Shown here in pieces: positions 26,248-36,807 of a DNA stretch of 64,000 bases. The notes under the pieces were generated by a model. It was given only the letters and a program-made list of their open reading frames with translations, was not told the origin of the DNA and searched no databases. The number at the start of each line of letters is the position of its first letter. The stretch's first letter is position 1. Both the position numbers and the translations under genes were made by a program. Source of the stretch: Paraspadella gotoi (taxonomy: Eukaryota > Chaetognatha); the NCBI GenBank assembly GCA_051294375.1, contig CM119263.1, forward strand, positions 14,152,414-14,216,413, read 5' to 3'.

Positions 26248-26253
26248 TTTATT
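26248..26253 (-). terminator. Candidate polyadenylation signal (AATAAA) of the SLC16-like gene
   Basis: AATAAA on the minus strand lies about 75 bp beyond the stop codon. This is a plausible 3' end signal, but the hexamer is common in AT-rich DNA. Confidence 0.4.
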
Positions 26254-26327
26254 CATACTTACAAGTTGTATTGAAGACTGAAAATAATAAATACAGTCAC
26301 ATGAAACAAATCTCTTATCTTACTCTG

Positions 26328-26328
26328 T

Positions 26329-26419
<91 letters not shown>

Positions 26420-28315
26420 CCAATCCAACCATCGCCGCCGCGCACCCGGCGCAAATTGCGTTGGCGCCGGAAGCGAAGACGAAGGCGGCGCGATTTGAGC
26501 AGAAGGCGTCGACGACGGCGCCGGCTGCGACGGGGACGGAGGCGAAACCCACGGCGATGAGCACGTTGACGATGGCGGTGGCGTCGACGAATTCGTCTCT
26601 GCCGACCAAGTCCTGAATGATGACGATACGAAGTGTCACGCATGCGCCATTGAAGGCGCCGTACGCGGCCGAGTAGGCGGCGAATCCGGCGTAGGAGTCG
26701 GTGAAGACGACGCCGGCGTCCAGTCCGGCGCCAATAAGGAAAATTACGCAGGCGACGGCGACGCGTCGCTCGCGTAACGCTCCAGTATCCGTGGCGGCGC
26801 CACAAATCAATCGACCGCCGAGATTGAAAGCCGCGTTGATCGACAAAAGGGAAGCGGCGTCCAAGTCGGCGACGCCAGAGTCCCGCGCCAACGAAGGAAG
26901 GAAGTTGCCGGCAAACCAGGCGGTCGGGTTGGCGACGAAGTGAACGAGGGCGTGGAGCGCCATCGCCGGTCGGAAAATCGAGGATCGAGACGCGAGACGG
27001 AGAAATTGAGAGAAGAAGTCGAGGCAATTTTGACGAAAAGTCGGCGCTACTTGGTTTGATTCTTGGTAGGGTTTTGGCGTGGTTTGTGTAAAGGGTTGAG
27101 AATCTTCAAAGCGTTCGCCCTCTGGACGTTGGTCACTTTGCGTCTTGATGTCTTCGACGATCAACTCATCCTTATCATCCTCCATCAACTCTACTTTCTC
27201 TTCAGCATCACTCCCAACTCTCGGCAACGGACGGAACAGCATCCCGCCCACGCAGATGTGCAGCATCACTCCGCCGATGAGCAGCATCGTCCCGGATATG
27301 GAATACTCCTCCATCATGAGCACGAAGAGCGTCGGGAGCGTCAGTCCGCCCACCGACGTGCCCGCCAAGGCCAATCCCGTCGCCAGAGATCGACGCCGAT
27401 CGAAGTAGAATCCGACGAGCGTGACGGCGGGGAGATAAGAGAGGGCGCCCGCGACGCCGTGGAAGAAAGAGAAGGAGGTTCTGAAAGAATGGAGGGAAGA
27501 ATTCTCTAATTATATGTAAAATTGTACATAGTACAATTAGTACATCAAGGCATACTCAGGAACTCTAATCTCCCTACAAGACCAAACTATGTATTTATTT
27601 AAACGTCAATGTATGCACTCAGATTGTAATAATATATTTTCAGAATATATAAAGCAAGTTGACAAGATAAAGGTGTTCATTTTTTTCCAAATATTTCGAT
27701 TTATATGACTTGTAACTTCAGCCGCTGATAAATAACGATGAATCAAGATTAATTTAAGAATCTAAGTGGAACTATTTGGTTTAAAAATACTGCAGTGTAA
27801 TTATCTTATACTAGACCATTGCTTTTTACTTTTTCCTTCCCTCAAGTCCTCAGTATATACCTCATCCCCTCCACCGAGCCAACAGCCCCCGCCACGACGT
27901 TTCCCGCGGCAGCGCAGATCCCGCCAACGACCACGAGTTGACGCGGCGACAGGCCCCGCCGCATCAGAAGCGCCGCCGCTGGCGACAGGAAGAAGCTGAT
28001 GCTAAATGCGGTAGACATCACGGAAGTCAACTCGGCATTGGTCGCCGCTGGAAACGCGGACCGGAAGCCGAGATACAAGGCACCGGCAGATTTGTATAGT
28101 CCGGAGTAGCAAAAGTGGACGAGGAAGCAGCCGGAGACGATGGCCCACCCCCAGGGGTCGTCTGAGCGCGGGTCGTTGGGCAAAGAAGTGGGCGGTTGAC
28201 TCTGCTCCGCGTCGTCGGCAGCGTCGGCGGTGCAGAAAGAGTTGACATTTTCGTTCGCGTCGCTTTCGAGGTTGTCGACTTTTTGTCGATTCAATCGTTG
28301 TGTTTTGTTCATCAT
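26328..28315 (-). CDS. SLC16 (monocarboxylate transporter)-like major facilitator protein, two exons
   Basis: Exon 1 is 28,315-27,861 and exon 2 is 27,480-26,328; the 380-bp intron has donor GTATAT and acceptor TTTCAG. Joining splits Arg152 and gives 535 residues. A 51-residue polar N-terminus is followed by DDPWGW (52-57), matching the family's TM1 signature (D/E)G(G/S)(W/F)(G/A)W. Five more membrane segments follow, including the TM4-5 family motif at 177-197 (YFDRRRSLATG, then LALAGTSVGG). A charged loop at about 239-308 matches the family's large central loop, and six more segments follow. Family members are plasma-membrane transporters of monocarboxylates or related small solutes; the substrate here cannot be read. 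In TM8, Arg375 is kept but Asn371 stands where MCT1-type transporters have Asp. The last 29 residues are an almost pure Glu-Arg repeat encoded by an AG microsatellite. The start is the first ATG of two in tandem (28,315 and 28,312). The family call is secure; the subfamily is not. Confidence 0.88.
26331..26417 (-). repeat. AG microsatellite read as the transporter's C-terminal Glu-Arg tail
   Basis: 87 bp of nearly pure AG/CT dinucleotide runs from just after Gly506 to the TGA at 26,330-26,328. In the gene's frame it encodes 29 residues of alternating Glu and Arg with one Lys. I see no splice donor at the GLG-repeat junction that would bypass it. A change in repeat number by anything other than three dinucleotides would shift the frame and the stop. 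Confidence 0.75.
27481..27860 (-). other. Intron of the SLC16-like gene
   Basis: The intron interrupts the codon for Arg152 after its second base. Donor is AG|GTATATAC at 27,860 and acceptor is TTCTTTCAG|A at 27,481. Removing it joins TM-region residues GM and TSFSFFHGVAG in frame, matching the usual hydrophobic spacing of the family. It is AT-rich compared with the GC-rich exons. Confidence 0.85.
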
Positions 28316-28341
28316 TAAAATTATTTCACGGGCTATTGAAA

Positions 28342-28460
<119 letters not shown>

Positions 28461-28722
28461 CTATTGTTCCGTAAATGTGAGTGAACGTGGATTTTTATTT
28501 TTTTCTTATTTTTAAATTATTGCTCTGAGAATTACTCTAGTATTTACCCCGCATTTATTGATCTGTTCTTTCGACTTTCTCCTGAACTGGCGAGTAAAAT
28601 GAAAACAGTCTCTCTATCGGTCCAAATTTCACAGCACAGTAACTCAGGCACTCGCATTATTTACAAATTACAGTCCGAGTGAAATCGCTATCGAAAAGAA
28701 AATTACATTAAAAAAAAGGAAA

Positions 28723-28947
28723 ATGTTGAAGAGGTCCAAGATTAAGAGCAAGGATTGTCCTCAATGCACAGTAGAGTGGAACACTCAAGAACAAAAAATT
28801 TACTTGAATGTTCGAACAAGGATATTTAGGTGTACAGTAGTACAAAAAATATTTTGTTCATATTGTCTCGGGAACAGAACAGTAAAATATAATATATTTG
28901 TAGTAATCTTCTTTGTGTTTTTTCCTTTCTGTTTCATTATGATTTGA
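28723..28947 (+). CDS. Possible 74-residue protein with two CxxC pairs (unproven)
   Basis: The frame has CPQC at 12-15, Cys37, CSYC at 45-48 and a hydrophobic tail (about 57-74), vaguely like a zinc-ribbon plus a membrane anchor. Its last codons run into the putative left edge of the fold-back element (28,914). It lies 400 bp upstream of the transporter on the opposite strand. Composition is ordinary and I recognise no family, so chance is likely. Confidence 0.12.
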   Translation: MLKRSKIKSKDCPQCTVEWNTQEQKIYLNVRTRIFRCTVVQKIFCSYCLGNRTVKYNIFVVIFFVFFPFCFIMI

Positions 28948-29366
28948 TTGAGAACAAAGTTTTGAAGAGAGATGTAGTCGGGCATTGCCTAGGTTCACCC
29001 CGCCTATAAGCATAACTCTTTCAGTAGTGACCCGGTGGCTCATTGAGTAAAGCCATCAGCTTATGACCACTAGGTACCGGGTTCAGTTCCAACCCGGTAC
29101 CTACCCTGCGGGAAGAGTGAGGATGGCCGTAAGCCGCTTTGGGGGCGTGGCAAACCCTCAAGCCTGTTTCCAAGCCCAGGACCCGTTCCATGTCTGTTAG
29201 AGGGGGTTATAGAAGTTATGGATAGTCATCTTCTGCCCACTTAGCGCCTTATCCACAGAGATTTAACAACGATTTTTATTTCATAGTGAAACGGATGTTT
29301 CGACTCACTATGAAATAAAAATTGTTGTTAAATCTCTCTTCAAAACTTTGTTCTAGTAATCTTCTT
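28901..29366 (+). repeat. Fold-back mobile element with tRNA-like core and 23-bp terminal inverted repeats
   Basis: 28,951-28,973 and 29,332-29,354 are perfect 23-bp inverted repeats. Between them lies a tRNA-like region with A-box-like TGGCTCATTGAG (29,035) and B-box-like GGGTTCAGTTCC (29,079), about 31 bp apart, typical of RNA polymerase III internal promoters. The B box sits in a perfect 11-bp hairpin with a 7-nt loop (29,073-29,101). A second long hairpin follows (29,258-29,336). The 13-mer TAGTAATCTTCTT occurs at 28,901-28,913 and again at 29,354-29,366, which fits a target-site duplication. It could be a SINE inside a fold-back or MITE-type element, or a SINE with a palindromic tail. 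It encodes no protein. Confidence 0.6.
29258..29336. repeat. 33-bp-stem hairpin within the fold-back element
   Basis: 29,258-29,290 pairs with 29,304-29,336 over 33 bp with one G-T exception, leaving a 13-nt loop. The outermost bases of its right half overlap the terminal inverted repeat of the surrounding element. Confidence 0.8.
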
Positions 29367-29750
29367 ATAATATAGTAAATTTTCAAAATAATTTCTTTAA
29401 AACTTTTAATAAAGATTCAGATTCTTCATAAAAAGTTGAATCAAAAATATAAAACATATTATCAAAAATTCTGTCATCTTCAGCGTTTAAAACGGGAACA
29501 AAGGTTAAAAATTCATGACTTTTTTATTCTCTGTATTAGAAACTTATATATGTTAAAACGTTTTAATCATTTTTTGTTATCCAAACATTAAAATATCATA
29601 TAACATATTTTATAAAAGTTTCTTAATTTTTTATGGCGAATCCAAATCTATTCTTAAAAATTCAAAAAAAATTATTTTGAAATTTAACGATTTTATAAGG
29701 ATAAAAAAAATACTGAAGAGACAGTAATTATTAATAAGTGTTAATGACAG
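29367..29750. other. No gene seen
   Basis: Very AT-rich spacer between the two tRNA-like elements. Confidence 0.7.
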
Positions 29751-29926
29751 AACCGTTCAATATAAGCAGTCCCTGAGCTTCGGATCAGGCTGTAACACCA
29801 TGTTACAGGCGGGTTAAGCGCCCCGTCCCTCTTAACTGCCAGACGACCACCGGGCTAGAACCCCGGACCTTTGGGTTGGGAGGCGAATGACTTGCCTCCG
29901 GCACCAATGGCCGCTGATGAACGGTT
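29751..29926 (-). repeat. tRNA-like SINE candidate
   Basis: On the minus strand, TGGTGCCGGAGG (near 29,905) resembles an A box and GGGTTCTAGCCC resembles a B box. The latter lies in a 17-nt T-arm-like hairpin (29,850-29,866: 5-bp stem, 7-nt loop). A second small hairpin, CTGTAAC/GTTACAG, follows downstream. The segment is bounded by 9-bp inverted repeats AACCGTTCA (29,751) and TGAACGGTT (29,918). It is diverged from a functional tRNA, and I cannot assign an amino acid. The box matches are imperfect, so this is a candidate only. Confidence 0.5.
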
Positions 29927-30211
29927 GGTGGATTTTAGTCCACCATAATACATAAAAAATTGAATTTAATATACTGTTATGTTAAAAAAATTTTTAAAAG
30001 GGTTTAAAATTTATTAATTACATGTCAATAGGCAGCAAAAAAATAATGTTCAATCACTCAATCTTTTCATCACTCCACCCTAATGCACATTGCAACGAAT
30101 CGAGGAAAATTTCCTTGCCTTGCTTTTTGAATTCATTCGTCCTGTCGGAGAATTTCTAGGCAGAGGGACGAATGAAAATGTGGATTATTTTTCGTTCGTT
30201 CAGAATGCGCG

Positions 30212-30215
<4 letters not shown>

Positions 30216-30288
<73 letters not shown>

Positions 30289-30315
30289 CAGAGACAAAGA
30301 TGGAAAGAGAGAGAG
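30216..30315. repeat. (AG)n microsatellite
   Basis: About 100 bp of AG with GGGAGA interruptions. Confidence 0.97.
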
Positions 30316-31193
30316 AAATTGCGCGGAAAGAACGTAATCCCTAAAAAGCTTTATTGAAAATCTTGGTAAGAATAGACGTTCGAATCCCCGGCTGAGAAGA
30401 AACAATTTTTAGTCTTTATTGAAATAAAAAGCAGAATTGGATTAAATTCGATTCCCTTTCGGTTTATTGCTGATTGTTGTTTCTTTAAACGATGTCGTTG
30501 CATCTAATTTGTTCCGTCCATCGCACAAATGCATCTCCCGATTTACCGAATCTATTTATACTGTTTGGCCTCCTTTTGCTCGACTTAAACCTCTTCTTTC
30601 CAAAGTTTCATTCGATCCTCAATTAACTGGTTTCCAGAATTTATGAGGTTTTCAAAAATGAAAACATCGCGTGTCGCTTTGGCTGCAGGAATCGCGTATG
30701 CGTTGAACAATGAACATGTAATGTTTTATAGGGCGATAATTAATGATTAGTTTTGAATTTATTTCAATACCACGAACATAAATTCCATTGGAAAAAAAAA
30801 TAATAAAAGGCTTTTAAGTACATTTATAAGAATTAATAAAATAAAATTGACAATATTTTGAGAAACTTAATGTTTTATATTATATTTAAACCAAGAAAAA
30901 GTAGTAAAACTAAGAAAAAAAGAAGCAAGAAAGAATAATATCAAGGTGGTGAGATTTCGGGCAAAGGAAGGAGGCGGAGAACGGAGGAGGGGGGCGAGGA
31001 GGGGGGGGGGAGAGTTTTGAAAAGAATCCGTTGGAGAGGGAGGATCCAGAATCCAGGAGCAGTAAACTCAGGAAAAAAAAAGGAAAAAAGAAAGGAAAAG
31101 GGAAAAGGAAAAGCGAAAGGGAGTGGAGAATTAAGGGGCGAGACCGCGAAAAATTTGAGGAGACTAAAAGGTTTGTCCGGCCAAAGAGAGGAC

Positions 31194-31194
31194 T

Positions 31195-31252
<58 letters not shown>

Positions 31253-31397
31253 AAGGGCGAAACTATTCTCGTTCCTTTCTTAATATTTACCGTTTAGAGA
31301 GAACTTGGTCCGCATCTGTCGTTCTAGGTTCTACATCATCATCATCATCATATTCTCTTTCTCACTCCTTCTCTCTTTCTCTCTCTCACTCTCTCTC

Positions 31398-31488
<91 letters not shown>
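31194..31488. repeat. (AG)n tract followed by (CT)n tract
   Basis: AG at 31,194-31,250 and CT at 31,374-31,488, opposite polarity about 125 bp apart, with an ATC triplet run at 31,333-31,350. Together they could form a hairpin. The noisy arm repeats the pair near 54,838-55,158. Confidence 0.96.
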
Positions 31489-31489
<1 letters not shown>

Positions 31490-33746
31490 TTTAAAACATT
31501 TTAAGATCTAATTTCGCCGAGGACTCACGTTCCAAATCGGGACCGGGCATGACGACACCAATTATCAGGTTATTAAGGGAAACTCGACAAACATTCGCGA
31601 CAAATAAATTTCTAGGGATTATTTTTTTTCCCCTTCTTCCAAATGGAGCCGAAGAAATGGAATCGCTCTCTCTTTCGGTCAATGCGCGTTCTGCAGTTCT
31701 GTTCTTCTTGTCTCGATCTCTTCATAGAAAGACTCACCTTACCATTTCACATTCAGTCATACTTTTTGAACAAAACTTCTTTGAGCATTTCAGCATTATC
31801 ATTATGATTATCATTCATCCACTTATACTCACGGCTCATTCGTATATTTTAATATTTCCCTTCCAACTTTTATCACCTCAAAGTTCTCAAAATCACTTCG
31901 ATATTCTCACCTCACTCCCCAGTCCCCATCGGCACGTAGTGACAAAAATGCCTCTCAAATGCGAGATTCCAATGGGCGTGGCTTCGGCGTTAAATGCAGT
32001 TGCCATTGATTCTCCTCACGAAATCTCTATTACTCGCTCGATTTCGGTGAAGAGAGATAAGAATGGATCCATTTCCCAAAGTTCACAAATGTCGCCCCTC
32101 GCCTCACAGAAGATCAAACTGCGTTCAATTCCTAATGGATCTTATTTTTAAGTGAAATGGATATCGTTATAAATATTTAAACGCAGTTTTCTGAGTAATT
32201 TTTCATTTGTTAAATTAAGTAGCTTTTATACAGTGCTTTCTTCGAATCAATTTTAGCATTGGGAAGTAGCTGTTGCCGTAAATGTGCAGCCTAAAAGCTG
32301 AGTCAGTGAATCGGCGTCTGTGAGGTCCCTTTGTCGCCGACTCCGCCCTCTCAGAATTGCGTTTAAAACGACGACGATAACGACGACGACGACGACGACG
32401 GCTCAGAACGATCGAAATGACGACGACGAATACGACTGCGATACGTTTTGCTGTCTTCGTTGCTTCTTAGTATTTTTCCTACTCATTAACTTGAGTTTTT
32501 ATTTTCCTCTGCCTAGTGCCTACGTATCGCATGAAGAAAGAAATTTTCAATTAGTTTTTTTTTCCTTTTCTTGCCCAAATACGTAACGTAGGATTAAATT
32601 GAATTAAAGGCGACCGAAATACAAATCCTGACAAATGTTGTCACAGACCGGGCCGCCTGCACGCCCGGAACATGTCGGGCGAATCGGGCCGACAAGTGAC
32701 TCGAGGCCGTTCGTGACGATGCGTCCAATAACAGGATTTCGATGTATAATCCTGTGTAATTCGACTTTTTTTCTCAGTTTAAAATAACAATTCGAGCTCG
32801 AAAATTGTTCGGTCTCGACCGCCGAACGACGACAAAGCAGCGAACAAAGTGTCGTCATTATTATGTCGTCGTCGTTGTCGTCGTCGTTGTCGTCGTCGTC
32901 GTTCCTTTTGTCGGTCAAGATTTCTTGCTTCGTTTTTCTCACGAAGAATTTCCTTTTAAACAAAAAAGTTTTTCAAACATCTTCATTTTCGAGATAGGTT
33001 CATTTTAACCCATTTTTTTTTCTTGAATATATGTCTTTTTTTCTTGTGCCAATTCATTGGTCGTTTGTTTTTGATGTTTTTAATATTTTATTGTTGTTAT
33101 TTCTGTGGTTTATGTTATTTTTTGGGTTATTGTTGTTTTGCTGTTGTTTAGTCGGCGATTTGTAGTGCCTTCACACTACTTTTCTCTTTCCTTTTTGTTT
33201 GCCTTACTCCCTTTCTTACTTTACTTATCCCTCCTTGCTCCCCTTCATTACCTCTTCTTACCCCTTTATCCCCCGACGCCCGCCGGGAGCCGGTTTCGCG
33301 CCAAAGTAAACATAAACAAACTCGGTTCGATCGAATCGTCGTTAAAACTTTTCCCCTTTTCTTCGAACAAAAGGACAAAGGGAGAAGGAATCGATTCGAT
33401 TTGTTTGGGTTACAGGATGCATTGTATTTTCTTTGTTGCCGCGCATTCTGTAATTGTACGCCATGTATGGCCCTCGGTCGATATTTCTCTATGTTTAACA
33501 GTTATAGAGCTCTCTTGAGGTTTTTAAGAGGGAGAGAATAGAGAGAGAGACTGAGAGAGTGAGAGAGCGAGACAAAAAAATCCGGCGTTTAAACCAGCTG
33601 CAATGAGTTAATAGATTGCATGGAGATTGGATAAACTCTAAATTTTGCTCTTTTTTCTCAAATATTTTCAGTTTTTTAAAGTCATAATGTAATAATAGGA
33701 GTAAAATTAAATATTTTACTTATAATAATTTATTATATACGTTTTC

Positions 33747-33784
<38 letters not shown>

Positions 33785-34653
33785 GAGAGAACGTAAGAAC
33801 GTAAGATATTCAATATTCACGAGCTGTTTGGCGCGGCCACGATCACGTTTGGCCGTTCACTGTATATACATCAATCCGACATGACGGTTCGACCTCGTCA
33901 TCGTCGTCAGCGTCGTCAGCGTCGTCGTTGTCTGCTCTTAGTTTATGACTTCTTGTCATTGACTTCATCGTTAAACCAGACGCATTCTCATTTGTTGATT
34001 TATTTAGACTCGGATTCTTTATAACTCTATTGTTAGTAGGAACCACTCCGCCTGAGGCTGATTTCAATCAAGTGCACGTCGTATTTACGTCTCAAAACGG
34101 GCTCCGTGATTATTATCTAAATTTCAAGGAATAAATATAAAAATATATATAAGTTTATCCGTAACAAAAGTAACCCGAAATTTTGTCGGTTTTGTCTGTC
34201 ATTCTCTGAATTATTTGTCTGCGGTTTGATATCCGGAGTCGAAAATATATTTTGGCGAGAGGCTTGCGTTGCAGCATTGCAGAATGGGCATATCGACAAG
34301 AGGTAACGGAGAAACGGAATCGTTATCAAAGAACAATGGATGAAATAATTAAATAGTTTAACGGTAAAATCCGGCTCGAGAAATCTCTAATGCTTTGCCA
34401 TTTGGATTATTGCTTCGGTCGCTAGAGACAAAAAGTCCGAAGGTTTTTGGCTTCGTTTTTCCCTGACCTTTCCCTTCCATTCTCCTTTCGATTCTCCCAT
34501 CCATTCTTCCAACCATTCTCCCTTCCTTTCTCCCTTTAATTTTCTTTTATGTTCGCCATGAAAACTTCGTTTCGTTGACAGAAAAAACCGTTGAAAATTT
34601 CGTGGAAAAAAGTCGTAAAAGGCAGAGATGAGATGAGGCGGAGGTTGGGGGTT

Positions 34654-34772
34654 GAGGAGATGAAGAATGAGGTTGAGATGAGAAGATGAGAAAATGGATT
34701 GAGGAGATGAATAACCAGGTTGAGATGAGAAGATGAGAAAATGGATTGAGGAGATGAATATCCAGGTTGAGT
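34654..34772. repeat. 47-bp tandem repeat, about 2.5 copies
   Basis: Units start at 34,654, 34,701 and 34,748 with GAGGAGATGAA. The array is purine-rich. The noisy right arm carries a degraded counterpart near 51,240-51,370. Confidence 0.85.
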
Positions 34773-35150
34773 TAAAAGGATAAAAAACGGTGGTGGGAAG
34801 GTTGAAGTAGACATGAGAAAGATATAAGAAATAGAAGAGAAGAAGAAAGCGAAACAAAGGGGATTTAAGTCGGATGAACTTTATCCTTTAATCCGAAATA
34901 ATCACCGATTCTTCTCGTTAAATAGGGAATCCGGGATTGAAATCTCGCTTGAAGGGCCAACCCGGCTTAAGCCCCAGTTTAGGCACAATTCATTTAATTA
35001 AAACCCCAAATTTGACATTTAGTCCATGTTCTCTCAGAGTCAGCAGCGAATCTGATTAAATAAATTCTCGTCGTCTCAATTCAGTATGTAACAACAGCTC
35101 GCTTTCACCGATTCAGACGCGTAGTTTTATTTGAAAAAAAAAATTCAATG

Positions 35151-35252
35151 AGGCTCAAGATTAAACAATTGGCTCATGATTAAACAATTAATTAATCAAT
35201 TAATTAAAACAATTAATTAAACAATTAAACAGCTCATGATTAAACAATTGGC
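35151..35252. repeat. Short repeats based on ATTAAACAATT
   Basis: Several direct and partly palindromic copies of GATTAAACAATT and AATTAATT. AT-rich, with no other signal. Confidence 0.7.
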
Positions 35253-35577
35253 CACTGCAAAATTCATATCCTCTTCCGCAAAATATTAATCTAATTCCAT
35301 CTCAAACTCAATGAAGGAAATTCCACAGTTTCTTCTCGCCTTCGATTCACGATTTCCTCGCGGTTTCCACACTTGAAGCTGCGAACTCGACAACCTCGTT
35401 GCCTTGTCCCACTTTTCCCCCGCTCTCACAAAGGCGGCGGCGTTATATTCCGTCCACCCGGTGGCCTCACGGAACTCCAAAATTTACGGCCCGTTCACCG
35501 CGGTAAAACTTTCTTTGCCCAGATTTACGGCAGTTTAAATTTTTTATGACTTTGCCTTTTTTTTTTTTGTTTGTCGA

Positions 35578-35694
35578 AGAGAGAGAGAGAGAGATAGAGG
35601 AGAGAGAAGAGAGAGACGAGAGAGAGAGAGAGAGAGTGAGAGAGAGAGAGAGAGAGAGGAGAGAGACAGAGAAGAGAGAGAGAGAGAGAGAAAA
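35578..35694. repeat. (AG)n microsatellite, interrupted
   Basis: About 117 bp of AG with many phase shifts. Confidence 0.96.
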
Positions 35695-36371
35695 GAGCGT
35701 TTGGTAACTTTCTTTATTCTAAAAAAGGCACGGACAATTATTAAAAATAATTTTTTTACATTTTTACTCATATACGTCTCATGAAGAAATTAAATTCAGG
35801 TATCAATAAACCAAAAAAAAATGTTTTTCACGTGAAATGAATAAATATCCCGTCGGTCATCGTAAAAGTCATCGGCCTAAATGCTCCGTCCCAAATTTCT
35901 TTCAGCCTCGATTCCCCTTTTTTTCTTTCGGCTTTGATACCTTCTATATTTTCTTTTTTTTTATTATTACGCCATTGATCCGTTGTTTTTTTCTTTCCCT
36001 TTTGCTGGTCGGCTTTTTCGATCTCCATGGAAACGAATCGCGATCCAAATGTCGACGCAACCGACACAAAAGGAAGATCGTAAATTTTTTATGAAAGAGA
36101 GCGAGTCGGCGGATCAGAGGATTGCGTGAGATCACGTGATGACTGGGTCTCACTCTCGAGTTATTGTGACGTCGAGGTCGTCTCACATCCGCTACCGCGT
36201 TCGTCTAACATTAATCCGTGCGTTTGTCTCAATCGTCTTTTTATAAATTGTTCCTTCTGTTCACGTTCATTTCACGTTTATTCCACTAACTTTAATTCCT
36301 AGAAGAATAATTAAAAAGTTAAGCAAACGTTTTCCGCCACTCGTTCCTCCTCCCGCGCATCCCGAGTTCAG

Positions 36372-36594
36372 CCAATAACGTTCGTCTTGGACGTTTTCCA
36401 CCAATGAACAATGGATAAACATCTCACTCTACCAATCAACTTGTGGACCAACTATTTCTCCCCCCCTCCACCCCCCGGCTCTACCCGACCCCTCGCGTCG
36501 AGACGACGTTTTATAAATCAGAAAGTCGCGTCAAATCCTCGCCCACGTGACTGGATCTAACTTTGGCCACGTGACGGCGGATCTTCGTCATGTG
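36372..36594 (+). promoter_or_regulatory. Candidate promoter: three CCAAT boxes, TATA box, E-boxes
   Basis: CCAAT at 36,372, 36,401 and 36,432 (spacings 29 and 31 bp) precede TATAAAT at 36,514 by about 80-140 bp, a conventional order for a plus-strand promoter. E-boxes follow at 36,544 and 36,568 (CACGTG) and 36,589 (CATGTG). More CACGTG sites lie at 36,133, 37,018 and 37,046, and a CRE-like TGACGTC at 36,167. E-boxes flanked as TCACGTGA suit USF/MITF/TFE-type bHLH-ZIP factors. I found no convincing coding exon downstream; AG tract 36,738-36,804 intervenes. Confidence 0.45.
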
Positions 36595-36736
36595 ACCTAA
36601 AGTCAAAAGCCCCCGACTCCGAAGTCGGACTCGTAAATTTGGCGATTCTGTCAAAGACTCCGGTCCCGCGCCATGGGCAAGAAATGGAAAGAAGGGGGGT
36701 GGACGGACTGGAAACGGGCAGAGAGAGACGAGATGA

Positions 36737-36737
<1 letters not shown>

Positions 36738-36804
<67 letters not shown>
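36738..36804. repeat. (AG)n microsatellite
   Basis: About 66 bp with one phase shift, downstream of the candidate promoter at 36.4-36.6 kb. Confidence 0.97.

Positions 36805-36807
<3 letters not shown>

Noticed and set aside
26320-27027. 235-codon Arg-rich minus-strand frame
   Set aside because: An out-of-frame shadow of exon 2 of the transporter.
31549-32151. 200-codon plus-strand frame
   Set aside because: Low-complexity start, no family resemblance, and the counterpart in the right arm (54,122-54,672) breaks into pieces. Persistence in two arms is not evidence of selection, because one arm is a copy.
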